Shown piece by piece: positions 7,462 through 14,116 of a stretch of DNA of 21,404 nucleotides. The stretch's first letter is position 1, and every line of letters starts with the position of its first letter. Source of the DNA: Actinomycetes bacterium (GTDB lineage Bacteria; Actinomycetota; Acidimicrobiia; Acidimicrobiales; SZUA-35); the NCBI GenBank assembly GCA_024227975.1, contig JAAETV010000396.1:1-21404 (forward strand). The letters are read 5' to 3'. A program made the translations under genes and the position numbers. The notes below the pieces were generated by a model. It did no database searches. It saw only the letters and a list, made by a program, of their open reading frames with translations, and was not told the DNA's origin.

Positions 7462-9468
7462 TCAGCTCCAGAGAGAGGCGAGGTCGAGGTCGACTTCGTC
7501 GACCGTGCTCGTAGAGCCTGCGATCAACGGCTCAGGTTTGGTCGGGGTCGCCGGTTGGTGGAACAGCTCCCGCACCGGCTCGATGAACCGGCTCATCTGG
7601 GCGTAGACGTGCTTGTCATCGGTGGCATAACGGTTGACGTGGTAGCGCAAGGGGAAGTTGATGATCAACTCGTCCTTGGCCCGGGTGAGAGCGACATACA
7701 TGAGGCGCAGCTCCTCGGCCAGACCAGCGCTGTCGCCCAGAGACATCTCGGATGGGAGGTTGCCGTCGGAGGCGTGAATGAGCTGCACCGATCTCCACTC
7801 CAGGCCCTTGGCCGAGTGGATGGTTGACAAGGTGAGCCAGTCATCGTCGAGATGGGGAGGTCCGGCCCGGTCACTGGTGCGACTTGGCGGGTCCAGCGTG
7901 AGCTCGGTGAGGAACCGGCCGCGACTGCCGTAGCCGGCCGCTCCCGCTGCTAGCTGATCGATGTCGGCCAGACGGGCGGCCGCATTGTCATAACGGGTCG
8001 GAAATACGAGTGCGCAGAACCGCTTGAGTCGATCGACCTCTTCGGCCGGAGAGACCCCGGCCGAGAGACAGTGGCCGAGAGCACCACGGAGCTCGACCGC
8101 CTGAGCATTGGCCGCCGAGGGTACGCGACCGGCACCGTCGACGAATCGCGCTAGTGAGTCATCGGCCTGATCGTCGATTCCGAGCTCTTCGGAGAGTCGT
8201 CGAATCGTGGCCGGGCCGACCCCTTCGAGAGCGGCCAGGATGCGATGCCAGGCGAGCTGGTCTGCCGGGTTGTCGAGCACGCGCAGCAGGGCTAGCAGGT
8301 CCTTCACGTGAGCCGACTCGAGGTACTTGAGCCCGCCGTACTTCACGTACGGGATGTCGCGGCGGGTGAGCTCCAGCTCGAGCCCGTCCCCATGATGGCC
8401 GGCCCTGAAAAGCACGGCCTGGTCGCGCAGATCGATTCCACGCTCGCGACCGTCCAGGATCGACTCACAGACTGAGCGGCTCTGGGCTCCCTCGTCGTGA
8501 TGGGTGAGTAGAGCAGGGGTGAGGCCCTCGGGACGATTCGACCACAGCTGCTTGGCGAAGTGATCCTCAGACTGGCTGAGTACTGCATTGGCCACCTCGA
8601 GGATCGACACCGTCGACCGGTAGTTCTGCTCGAGGGTGATCTGGGTGGCGCCGGGGAAGTGCCGATCGAAGTTCCACATATTGTCAACCGTGGCGGCCCG
8701 AAAGGCGTAGATCGCCTGGGCGTCGTCGCCTACCGCACACAGGTCAGTGTCGGGGCGACAGATACCTCGCACGATGTCGGCCTGGATCGGGTTCGTGTCC
8801 TGGTACTCGTCGATGAGGACATGGTCGAACAGATCACGCAGGGAGGCGCCGACCGGGCTGGTGGTGAGGCCCCGCCAAAACAGCAGCAGGTCATCGAAGT
8901 CGAGGACGTTGTTGGCTCTCTTGCGGGTCGTGTAGGAGGTGAAGATCGTGCGCAGGTCGTCGATGTGGTCGGTGCACCAGGGGTAGTCGGTCTCGCAGAC
9001 ATCGGTGAGCTTGGCCTGGCTGCTCACCATGCGGCTGTAGATGCCCGAAACGGTCTCCTTGCGGGGAAAGCGTCTGCCTCGCTCGCCCAGTCCCAGCTCC
9101 GTGCGGACCATGCCCATCAGGTCGGTGGCGTCGGCCTGGTCGAGCACGGTGAACCCCGCGGCCAGTCCGATGTTCGGGCCGAAGCTACGCAGGATGCGAC
9201 TGGCGGTGGAGTGAAATGTGCCACCCCAGACCTGACCGGCCGAGCGATCCGACCCGACGGCGGCAACCCGGCGGAGCATCTCGGCTGCTGCCCGACGGGT
9301 GAATGTGAGTAGCAGGACACGATTGGGGTCAGCACCATCGTCGAGGATCCGGGCCACCCGTGCGGCGAGAGTCTTGGTCTTGCCGGTTCCCGCTCCGGCC
9401 ACGATGAGCAAGGGACAGCCGGTGTGGTCGACGGCGGCCTGTTGCTGAGGATTCAGACTGGCGAACAT
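7462..9468 (-). CDS. UvrD/PcrA-type SF1A DNA helicase
   Basis: 668 residues with all superfamily 1A motifs in order: the Q motif (LNPQQQAAV, 5-13), Walker A GAGTGKT (25-31), TFTRRAAAEM, Walker B with D220/E221 (DEYQDTN), GDDAQAIYAFRAA, LEQNYRS, STIHSAKGLEW, and MYVALTRAKDEL with the arginine finger region. This family unwinds DNA 3' to 5' in repair and removes proteins from DNA. It is shorter than typical UvrD1/PcrA (over 700 residues) and I do not see the C-terminal Tudor-like RNA polymerase-binding tail, so it may be a separate paralogue. Its stop is 3 bases from the convergent stop of the HD-GYP gene. The ATG at 9468 sits at the centre of an SOS-box palindrome, suggesting DNA-damage control. 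No good Shine-Dalgarno sequence precedes it; TAGACT 9 bases before the ATG could be a -10 box. Confidence 0.93.
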   Translation of the reverse strand: MFASLNPQQQAAVDHTGCPLLIVAGAGTGKTKTLAARVARILDDGADPNRVLLLTFTRRAAAEMLRRVAAVGSDRSAGQVWGGTFHSTASRILRSFGPNIGLAAGFTVLDQADATDLMGMVRTELGLGERGRRFPRKETVSGIYSRMVSSQAKLTDVCETDYPWCTDHIDDLRTIFTSYTTRKRANNVLDFDDLLLFWRGLTTSPVGASLRDLFDHVLIDEYQDTNPIQADIVRGICRPDTDLCAVGDDAQAIYAFRAATVDNMWNFDRHFPGATQITLEQNYRSTVSILEVANAVLSQSEDHFAKQLWSNRPEGLTPALLTHHDEGAQSRSVCESILDGRERGIDLRDQAVLFRAGHHGDGLELELTRRDIPYVKYGGLKYLESAHVKDLLALLRVLDNPADQLAWHRILAALEGVGPATIRRLSEELGIDDQADDSLARFVDGAGRVPSAANAQAVELRGALGHCLSAGVSPAEEVDRLKRFCALVFPTRYDNAAARLADIDQLAAGAAGYGSRGRFLTELTLDPPSRTSDRAGPPHLDDDWLTLSTIHSAKGLEWRSVQLIHASDGNLPSEMSLGDSAGLAEELRLMYVALTRAKDELIINFPLRYHVNRYATDDKHVYAQMSRFIEPVRELFHQPATPTKPEPLIAGSTSTVDEVDLDLASLWS

Positions 9469-9482
9469 ATGTTCGCCAGTCT
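9455..9482. promoter_or_regulatory. 28-bp perfect palindrome with LexA (SOS) box
   Basis: The 14-base arm AGACTGGCGAACAT (9455-9468) is followed by its exact reverse complement (9469-9482). The core CGAAC-ATAT-GTTCG (9462-9475) matches the LexA site of mycobacteria, other actinobacteria and Bacillus (CGAAC-N4-GTTCG). The centre CAT|ATG supplies the helicase start codon on the minus strand. A bound repressor would cover the start codon and a candidate -10 box (TAGACT, 9478-9483 on the minus strand). Confidence 0.75.
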
Positions 9483-9517
9483 AGAGCGCCCATTCGCCCT
9501 TGGTGGGATGACCGTGG

Positions 9518-10285
9518 CTATGACGACCCGGGGGGTGTCGGCCCGACGGCCACCAACTCGACTACTTGCTCGAATCCGAGGCTCATGGCCAGCGCCTTGG
9601 AAGCCGTGTTCGACCAGTTACAGCGGTACAAGGGGAACCGGTTGAGCTCGAGACTGCGGCCAACGAAGTCGTTGACTACGGCGGCCCCCCAACCTTGTCC
9701 TCGCCGATCAGCGATGGTGATGACCCCGATGTCGTCGTAGAGAGCGTCGTCGTCCCACGGCCGGCCGCTTGCGTAGGCGCCGATTCGGCCTTTGTCGTCG
9801 ACCAGGCCCACGATCAGCGGATCAAGGTCATCGAGGTCGATCTCGGCGTCGTCGAGATCGTCACGTGAGCACCCTTCGATCAACTCGGCGATGAGATCGA
9901 CGTCTCGCGGTTCGTCCCGATCCAGGACCACACTGGTCGTCTCGGGCGGAGAGTCGCAGACCACCATGCGATCGGGGTTGATCAGGTGGCTGTCGCCCCC
10001 GTCGATGAACAGCCAGCCCTGATCCTCGGCCCAGCCCGTGACCTCCTCACTCGATCGGGTTACGGTCGGGCTGGCCAACCTCTCGACGGCATCCGACAGC
10101 CCAGGATCGGTTCGAATCACACACAGATGGTCGAGCTGATAGGCGACCGCCATCGAGCTGCCAGCCCGCTTGGGCTCTGGCACCACAACAGTACCCGTGG
10201 TCCTGAACCGGGCTACGTCCATCCCGGCTGAGCCCGCGATGGCCTCGAAGTATCGGTCTCGGATCCGATCGAGTGCTGCCACCAT
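9518..10285 (-). CDS. GNAT family N-acetyltransferase
   Basis: 255 residues from the ATG at 10285. The C-terminal half (about 130-255) carries the GNAT core: a strand ending VITIADRRGQGWGAAVV, whose RRGQGWG is the acetyl-CoA pyrophosphate loop, then YRCNWSNTASKALAMSLGF, the usual N-x-x-S-x-x-x-x-x-x-x-G-F end of the fold. The N-terminal half is not recognisable and may be a degenerate second GNAT lobe. The substrate cannot be told. The frame can be read to a TTG at 10345, but the ATG is preferred because TATCCT lies 5 bases before it, as in a leaderless gene. It lies upstream of the helicase on the same strand, 49 bases away, so read-through is possible. Confidence 0.8.
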   Translation of the reverse strand: MVAALDRIRDRYFEAIAGSAGMDVARFRTTGTVVVPEPKRAGSSMAVAYQLDHLCVIRTDPGLSDAVERLASPTVTRSSEEVTGWAEDQGWLFIDGGDSHLINPDRMVVCDSPPETTSVVLDRDEPRDVDLIAELIEGCSRDDLDDAEIDLDDLDPLIVGLVDDKGRIGAYASGRPWDDDALYDDIGVITIADRRGQGWGAAVVNDFVGRSLELNRFPLYRCNWSNTASKALAMSLGFEQVVELVAVGPTPPGSS

Positions 10286-10290
10286 CACCG

Positions 10291-10296
10291 AGGATA
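10291..10296 (-). promoter_or_regulatory. -10 box of the GNAT gene (leaderless)
   Basis: TATCCT on the minus strand ends 5 bases before the ATG at 10285 and fits TAnnnT. No -35 element is obvious. It was used to choose the start codon of the acetyltransferase. Confidence 0.5.
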
Positions 10297-10455
10297 CTGG
10301 ACAGCGGATCTTGCTTCCGAGGCCCCGGGCACTGGCCAAGGTCAACTCCGATGGTCACCGTCCCGGGCGTCTCAGCCGCCAGTAGACGGTTTCGACTGAT
10401 CCGCCCAGGGTCGACGCACCGGCGGGCGGTTGGTGTGGGTGACGACTGACCTGCA

Positions 10456-10484
10456 TACGCTTCTACCGAGAACAGTTGTGGAGG
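10456..10484 (+). promoter_or_regulatory. Candidate -10 box and ribosome binding site of the pnt operon
   Basis: TACGCT (10456-10461) is a possible -10 box; the -35 region is not convincing. GGAGG (10480-10484) stands 4 bases before the GTG at 10489 and is a strong Shine-Dalgarno sequence that decides the pntAA start. The 203-base region between the divergent GNAT and pntAA starts shows nothing else. Confidence 0.45.
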
Positions 10485-10488
10485 TTTC

Positions 10489-11703
10489 GTGGTCCGAGTT
10501 GTAGTAACAACCGAGCGTGATGAGCATGAACGGCGTGTTGCACTGACGCCTGAGACCGTTGCCAAGCTCACTGATCGGGGTCACGAAGTCTTCATCGAGA
10601 CCGGATCGGGTCAGCGGGCGGGCTTTGCCGATGACGATTATCTGGCCAGTGGGGGTGTTGTCTCCAACTTGGCCGATGTTGTCGGCTCGGGTGGACTCGT
10701 CACCATGGTCCGTGGCCTACAACCCAACCACGCAGACCAGGAGCTGTGGTCGCTGCTCAACCGCAGCCATGTCTTGATTGGCCTTCACGATCCACTGTGG
10801 CGGCCCGAAGACGCCGCCAAGTTGGCCGCAACCGGAGCGACGGTGTTCGCCCTCGAACTGGTGCCGCGGATCACGCGGGCCCAGAGCATGGATGTCCTAT
10901 CGTCGATGGCGACCGTCGTTGGCTACGAGGCTGCGTTGACGGCGGCGAGCAGGCTGCCGAAGATGCTGCCGCTGATGATGACCGCAGCGGGAACGATTCC
11001 GGCGGCGCGAATCGTCGTCCTCGGGGCCGGGGTAGCCGGGCTTCAAGCCATCGCCACGAGCCGTCGCTTGGGTGCGATCGTTGACGGTTTCGATATTCGC
11101 GAGGCGGCAAGAGAGCAGATTCGATCCATCGGCGCTCGTGCCATCGAGATCGATCTCGATGCCGGACAAACCGAGGACAGTGGTGGCTACGCCCGGGAGC
11201 AAACCGAAGCCATCGCTCACCGGCAGAACGAGCTCCTGACCCCATTCGTGGCGGAGGCCGATGCCGTCATCACCGCGGCCTCTGTCCCAGGTGCAGTCAG
11301 TCCGGAGCTGCTCACGACGTCGATGGTGGAGGCGATGAAGCCCGGCTCGATCATCGTGGATCTCGGTGCTGAACGGGGAGGCAACTGCCGACTCAGCCAG
11401 GCGGACCGTGAGGTCGTCCATGCCGGCGTCACCATCTTGGGTCCCACCGATCTCGCCTCTCGTGCCCCGGCCACATCCAGTCGACTCTTCGCCAGCAATG
11501 TAGCCACCTTCATCGATCATCTTGCTCCCGACGGTGACCTCCAGATCGATCGGGATGACGAGATCACGGCCGAGACCTTGGTCAGTATTGGTGGCGACGT
11601 CGTCAACCCCCGGGTCCTCGAGCGACTTGGCGCTGTCCGACGAGTGTCGCCACTGGACGCCGAGAACGAAGAGGCGGCCGCCAACGGAAGGAGGGAGCTA
11701 TGA
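10489..11703 (+). CDS. pntAA: NAD(P) transhydrogenase alpha subunit, NAD-binding part
   Basis: 404 residues forming domain I of proton-translocating transhydrogenase, the cytoplasmic part that binds NAD(H) and passes hydride to NADP+ bound by PntB. The R-x4-Q-x2-D loop of this family is present at R127, Q132 and D135 (PRITRAQSMD), and the Rossmann glycines lie at 179-184 (GAGVAG) with the NAD-selecting acidic residue in DGFDIR. The membrane helices of the alpha subunit are a separate gene (pntAB), as in Rhodospirillum and many actinobacteria. The GTG start has GGAGG 4 bases upstream. Its TGA overlaps the pntAB ATG (ATGA, 11700-11703). Likely role: proton-driven NADPH supply. Confidence 0.95.
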   Translation: MVRVVVTTERDEHERRVALTPETVAKLTDRGHEVFIETGSGQRAGFADDDYLASGGVVSNLADVVGSGGLVTMVRGLQPNHADQELWSLLNRSHVLIGLHDPLWRPEDAAKLAATGATVFALELVPRITRAQSMDVLSSMATVVGYEAALTAASRLPKMLPLMMTAAGTIPAARIVVLGAGVAGLQAIATSRRLGAIVDGFDIREAAREQIRSIGARAIEIDLDAGQTEDSGGYAREQTEAIAHRQNELLTPFVAEADAVITAASVPGAVSPELLTTSMVEAMKPGSIIVDLGAERGGNCRLSQADREVVHAGVTILGPTDLASRAPATSSRLFASNVATFIDHLAPDGDLQIDRDDEITAETLVSIGGDVVNPRVLERLGAVRRVSPLDAENEEAAANGRREL

Positions 11704-11996
11704 GTTTCCTACTGGCCCTGACATTGTTCGTCCTCGCTGTGTTCCTCGGGCTCGAGCTGGTTACGAAGGTGCCTCCGACCCTCCACACCCCTCTCATGTC
11801 GGGCTCCAACGCCATTTCGGGGATCAGCCTCATCGGTGCAATCGTGTCGGCGGGAACCGACCACTCGACGCTCACGACCGTCCTTGCGCTCGGAGCTGTG
11901 GTCTTGGCCACGATCAACGTGGTCGGCGGCTTCCTGGTGACTCACCGCATGCTCGACATGTTCTCCTCTCGCAGGACGATGGAGGGCCGGTCATGA
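11700..11996 (+). CDS. pntAB: NAD(P) transhydrogenase alpha subunit, membrane part
   Basis: 98 residues with three hydrophobic helices (about 3-21, 36-54 and 60-80). This is the alpha contribution to domain II, the proton channel. The segment VPPTLHTPLMSGSNAISGI between helices 1 and 2 is characteristic of PntA C-termini. The start overlaps the pntAA stop, and its own TGA overlaps the pntB ATG (ATGA, 11993-11996), so the three proteins should be made in balanced amounts. A purine-rich GGAAGGAGGG precedes the ATG by about 5 bases. Confidence 0.95.
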   Translation: MSFLLALTLFVLAVFLGLELVTKVPPTLHTPLMSGSNAISGISLIGAIVSAGTDHSTLTTVLALGAVVLATINVVGGFLVTHRMLDMFSSRRTMEGRS

Positions 11997-13387
11997 GCGG
12001 CGAGCTAGGGCAAATAGCGCTCACCGGCTATCTGATCTCGGCTGCCCTCTTCATCTTGGGGCTCAAGGGTCTGTCTCGGCCTCGGACGGCCGTGCGGGGA
12101 AACCTGCAGGCCGCGTCGGCCATGCTGTTGGCCATCATCGTCACCCTGGTGGACGCCGAGATCGTTGGCTACACGGTTATCGCCGCCGGGTTGGCTGTTG
12201 GCATCGTGATCGGGTCTCTTCTCGCCACTCGGGTGCGCATGACAGGTATGCCCCAGCTCGTGGCCTTGTTCAACGGGTTCGGGGGCGGAGCCTCGATGCT
12301 CATCGGTGCCGCCTCATTCCTCGTTGCGGTCGACAGTGGCGTCGAAACCGTCGACTTGAGTGCCGCCGCTGCGTTCACGGTCGCGGTAGGGGCCATCACG
12401 TTCACCGGCAGCGTCATAGCCTTCGCCAAGTTGCAGGAGCTCTTGGCCGGCGGGACCAATCAGCAGGCGACAATCAAGGCCTTCAACGTCGGCGGGCTGT
12501 TGATTGCCATCGGGCTGGCTGTGATGATGGTCACTCGACCCTCGACCGAAGGCTGGATGTGGGGGCTCGTGGCGGTCGGACTCGTGTTGGGGATTACAGC
12601 CGTCATGCCGATCGGCGGAGCAGACATGCCGGTCGTGATCGCCATCCTCAACTCCTTCTCCGGCCTGGCCGCAGCGGCGACGGGTTTCGTGCTCGACAAC
12701 AGCCTTCTCATCGTCGCCGGTTCCCTGGTTGGAGCGAGTGGCCTGATCCTGACCCAGATCATGTGCAATGCCATGAACCGAACACTGTTCAGCGTTGTGT
12801 TCGGGGCGATGGCGTCGTCGCAGCCAGGCCCAGATGCCGACGAGGTCTATGCGGGCCGTGTCCGGTCTGCCTCGGCCGAGGAGGTGGCGATGCTTCTCGA
12901 AGGTGCCCGTCGGGTTGCCATCATCCCCGGCTACGGCTTGGCCGTAGCCCAGGCTCAACATGCCGTGCGCGACCTGGCCAGATCGTTGGAGGGCCAGGGG
13001 ACCGATGTGGTCTTCGCCATTCATCCAGTGGCGGGCCGGATGCCGGGCCATATGAATGTCTTGTTGGCCGAGGCCGAGGTGCCCTATGACCAGCTCGCCG
13101 AGTTGGAGGTCGTGAACCCGACATTCGAGCAGATCGATGTCGCGATCGTCATCGGCGCCAATGACGTGGTCAACCCGTCGGCTCGAACCGACCCCGAGAG
13201 CCCAATCGCCGGGATGCCGATTCTCGATGTTGACAAAGCCCGAGTCGTGGTGGTCATCAAGCGATCACTGAGCCCTGGATTCGCTGGCATACCCAACCCC
13301 CTGTTCGCTGCTGACAATACGGTCATGCTCTACGGTGATGGTCGGGAGGCCGTCGTCGGCATAACCACTTCGCTGGCCAGCGTCTGA
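11993..13387 (+). CDS. pntB: NAD(P) transhydrogenase beta subunit
   Basis: 464 residues. Roughly the first 270 are hydrophobic (domain II, about nine helices, with LFNGFGGGASMLIG and ILNSFSGLAAAATGF typical of the family). The rest is the NADP-binding domain III, with GYGLAVAQAQ at 313-322 and GANDVVNPSA further on. With pntAA and pntAB it forms the complete membrane enzyme that uses the proton gradient to reduce NADP+ with NADH. GGAGG at 11981-11985 lies 7 bases before the ATG at 11993, which also overlaps the pntAB stop. The frame extends upstream inside pntAA, but those codons are not part of the gene. Confidence 0.96.
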   Translation: MSGELGQIALTGYLISAALFILGLKGLSRPRTAVRGNLQAASAMLLAIIVTLVDAEIVGYTVIAAGLAVGIVIGSLLATRVRMTGMPQLVALFNGFGGGASMLIGAASFLVAVDSGVETVDLSAAAAFTVAVGAITFTGSVIAFAKLQELLAGGTNQQATIKAFNVGGLLIAIGLAVMMVTRPSTEGWMWGLVAVGLVLGITAVMPIGGADMPVVIAILNSFSGLAAAATGFVLDNSLLIVAGSLVGASGLILTQIMCNAMNRTLFSVVFGAMASSQPGPDADEVYAGRVRSASAEEVAMLLEGARRVAIIPGYGLAVAQAQHAVRDLARSLEGQGTDVVFAIHPVAGRMPGHMNVLLAEAEVPYDQLAELEVVNPTFEQIDVAIVIGANDVVNPSARTDPESPIAGMPILDVDKARVVVVIKRSLSPGFAGIPNPLFAADNTVMLYGDGREAVVGITTSLASV

Positions 13388-13410
13388 ACCTCGAATCGGT
13401 CCGGAAGGCA

Positions 13411-14046
13411 GTGGCGCGACGGAACCGGGTCGACCCGTTCGGCGACCTCCAGGCTGTCGCCGAGCGGCAAGGATCGACCGGCAATCGCGGCTGCCTTGTC
13501 GATGATGGCGGTCAACTGGTCCGCCACCACAGTGGCTCTCTCTGGATCCTATGCAGGCTGCAGTTTCGCGACTGGCGCCACCCGCTCGACGCTCCAAGAA
13601 CCTGGACACCGCTGTTCTTTCTCGATGATGCCGTGGGGCTGGCAGCCGGCCACCGACCATGTGGACTCTGCCGCCGGGATGACTACCTGTCCTATCGCGC
13701 TGCGGTAAGAGACGGCCTTGGGGTCGAACGACCGGTCCTGGCTCCGGAACTGAATCGCCGATTAGCCGCTGAGCGTCTGCGTCGAGGTCGTGGTCTTGAA
13801 CGGCATTCTGACCGGCTGCTGACGGTCGCCCCAATCGACGAGCTACCGTCCGGAGTTGTGGTGATCGGACGTGACCGAAGCCCACACCTGCTCACCGGCG
13901 ACCGGCTACAGGCCTTCGATTTCGGTGGCTGGGGACGCCCTGTCGCCCGGCCGAGGGGTGTCGACGTTGAGGTGGTCACTCCGCCGACGTCGGTATTGGC
14001 GCTAGCCAACGGGTTCACACCAAACCTCCACTCCAGCGGAGGATAG
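13411..14046 (+). CDS. Conserved hypothetical protein with CxxC motif
   Basis: 211 residues beginning MARRNRVDPFGDLQAV and containing GNRGCLVDDGGQLVRHH, WRHPLDAPRTWTPLFFLDD and HRPCGLCRRDDY (C84, C87). I recall close relatives in other actinobacteria annotated as hypothetical; their function is not known to me. The CxxC pair next to histidines could bind a metal, which is inference. There is no signal peptide or membrane segment, so it is probably cytoplasmic. The GTG at 13411 follows GGAAGG by only 2 bases. It lies 23 bases after pntB on the same strand and may be the last gene of that operon. Frames on the opposite strand here are shadows. Confidence 0.75.
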   Translation: MARRNRVDPFGDLQAVAERQGSTGNRGCLVDDGGQLVRHHSGSLWILCRLQFRDWRHPLDAPRTWTPLFFLDDAVGLAAGHRPCGLCRRDDYLSYRAAVRDGLGVERPVLAPELNRRLAAERLRRGRGLERHSDRLLTVAPIDELPSGVVVIGRDRSPHLLTGDRLQAFDFGGWGRPVARPRGVDVEVVTPPTSVLALANGFTPNLHSSGG

Positions 14047-14105
14047 GGGTGGGCGCACGATAGGCGGTGCTTGATCGCCTCACTCATTTGGGGCTGAGCG
14101 TTTGG

Positions 14106-14111
14106 TACGGT
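14106..14111 (+). promoter_or_regulatory. -10 box of the APC permease gene (leaderless)
   Basis: TACGGT ends 5 bases before the ATG at 14117 and fits TAnnnT. The same hexamer precedes the DUF4097 gene. No clear -35 box is present. It supports ATG 14117 over the TTG at 14102. Confidence 0.45.
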
Positions 14112-14116
14112 TTCGC

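Noticed and set aside
8560..9312. 250-codon plus-strand frame opposite the helicase gene
   Set aside because: Shadow of the helicase reading frame; the opposite strand encodes complete SF1 motifs.
9455..9482. Reading the 28-bp palindrome as a terminator for the GNAT gene
   Set aside because: It has no loop and no T tract, and its core matches the LexA box precisely; operator is the better explanation.
13265..13885. 206-codon minus-strand frame across the pntB end and the CxxC gene
   Set aside because: It would overlap two plus-strand genes with family-type sequence, and its product is rich in R, G, S and P without motifs.
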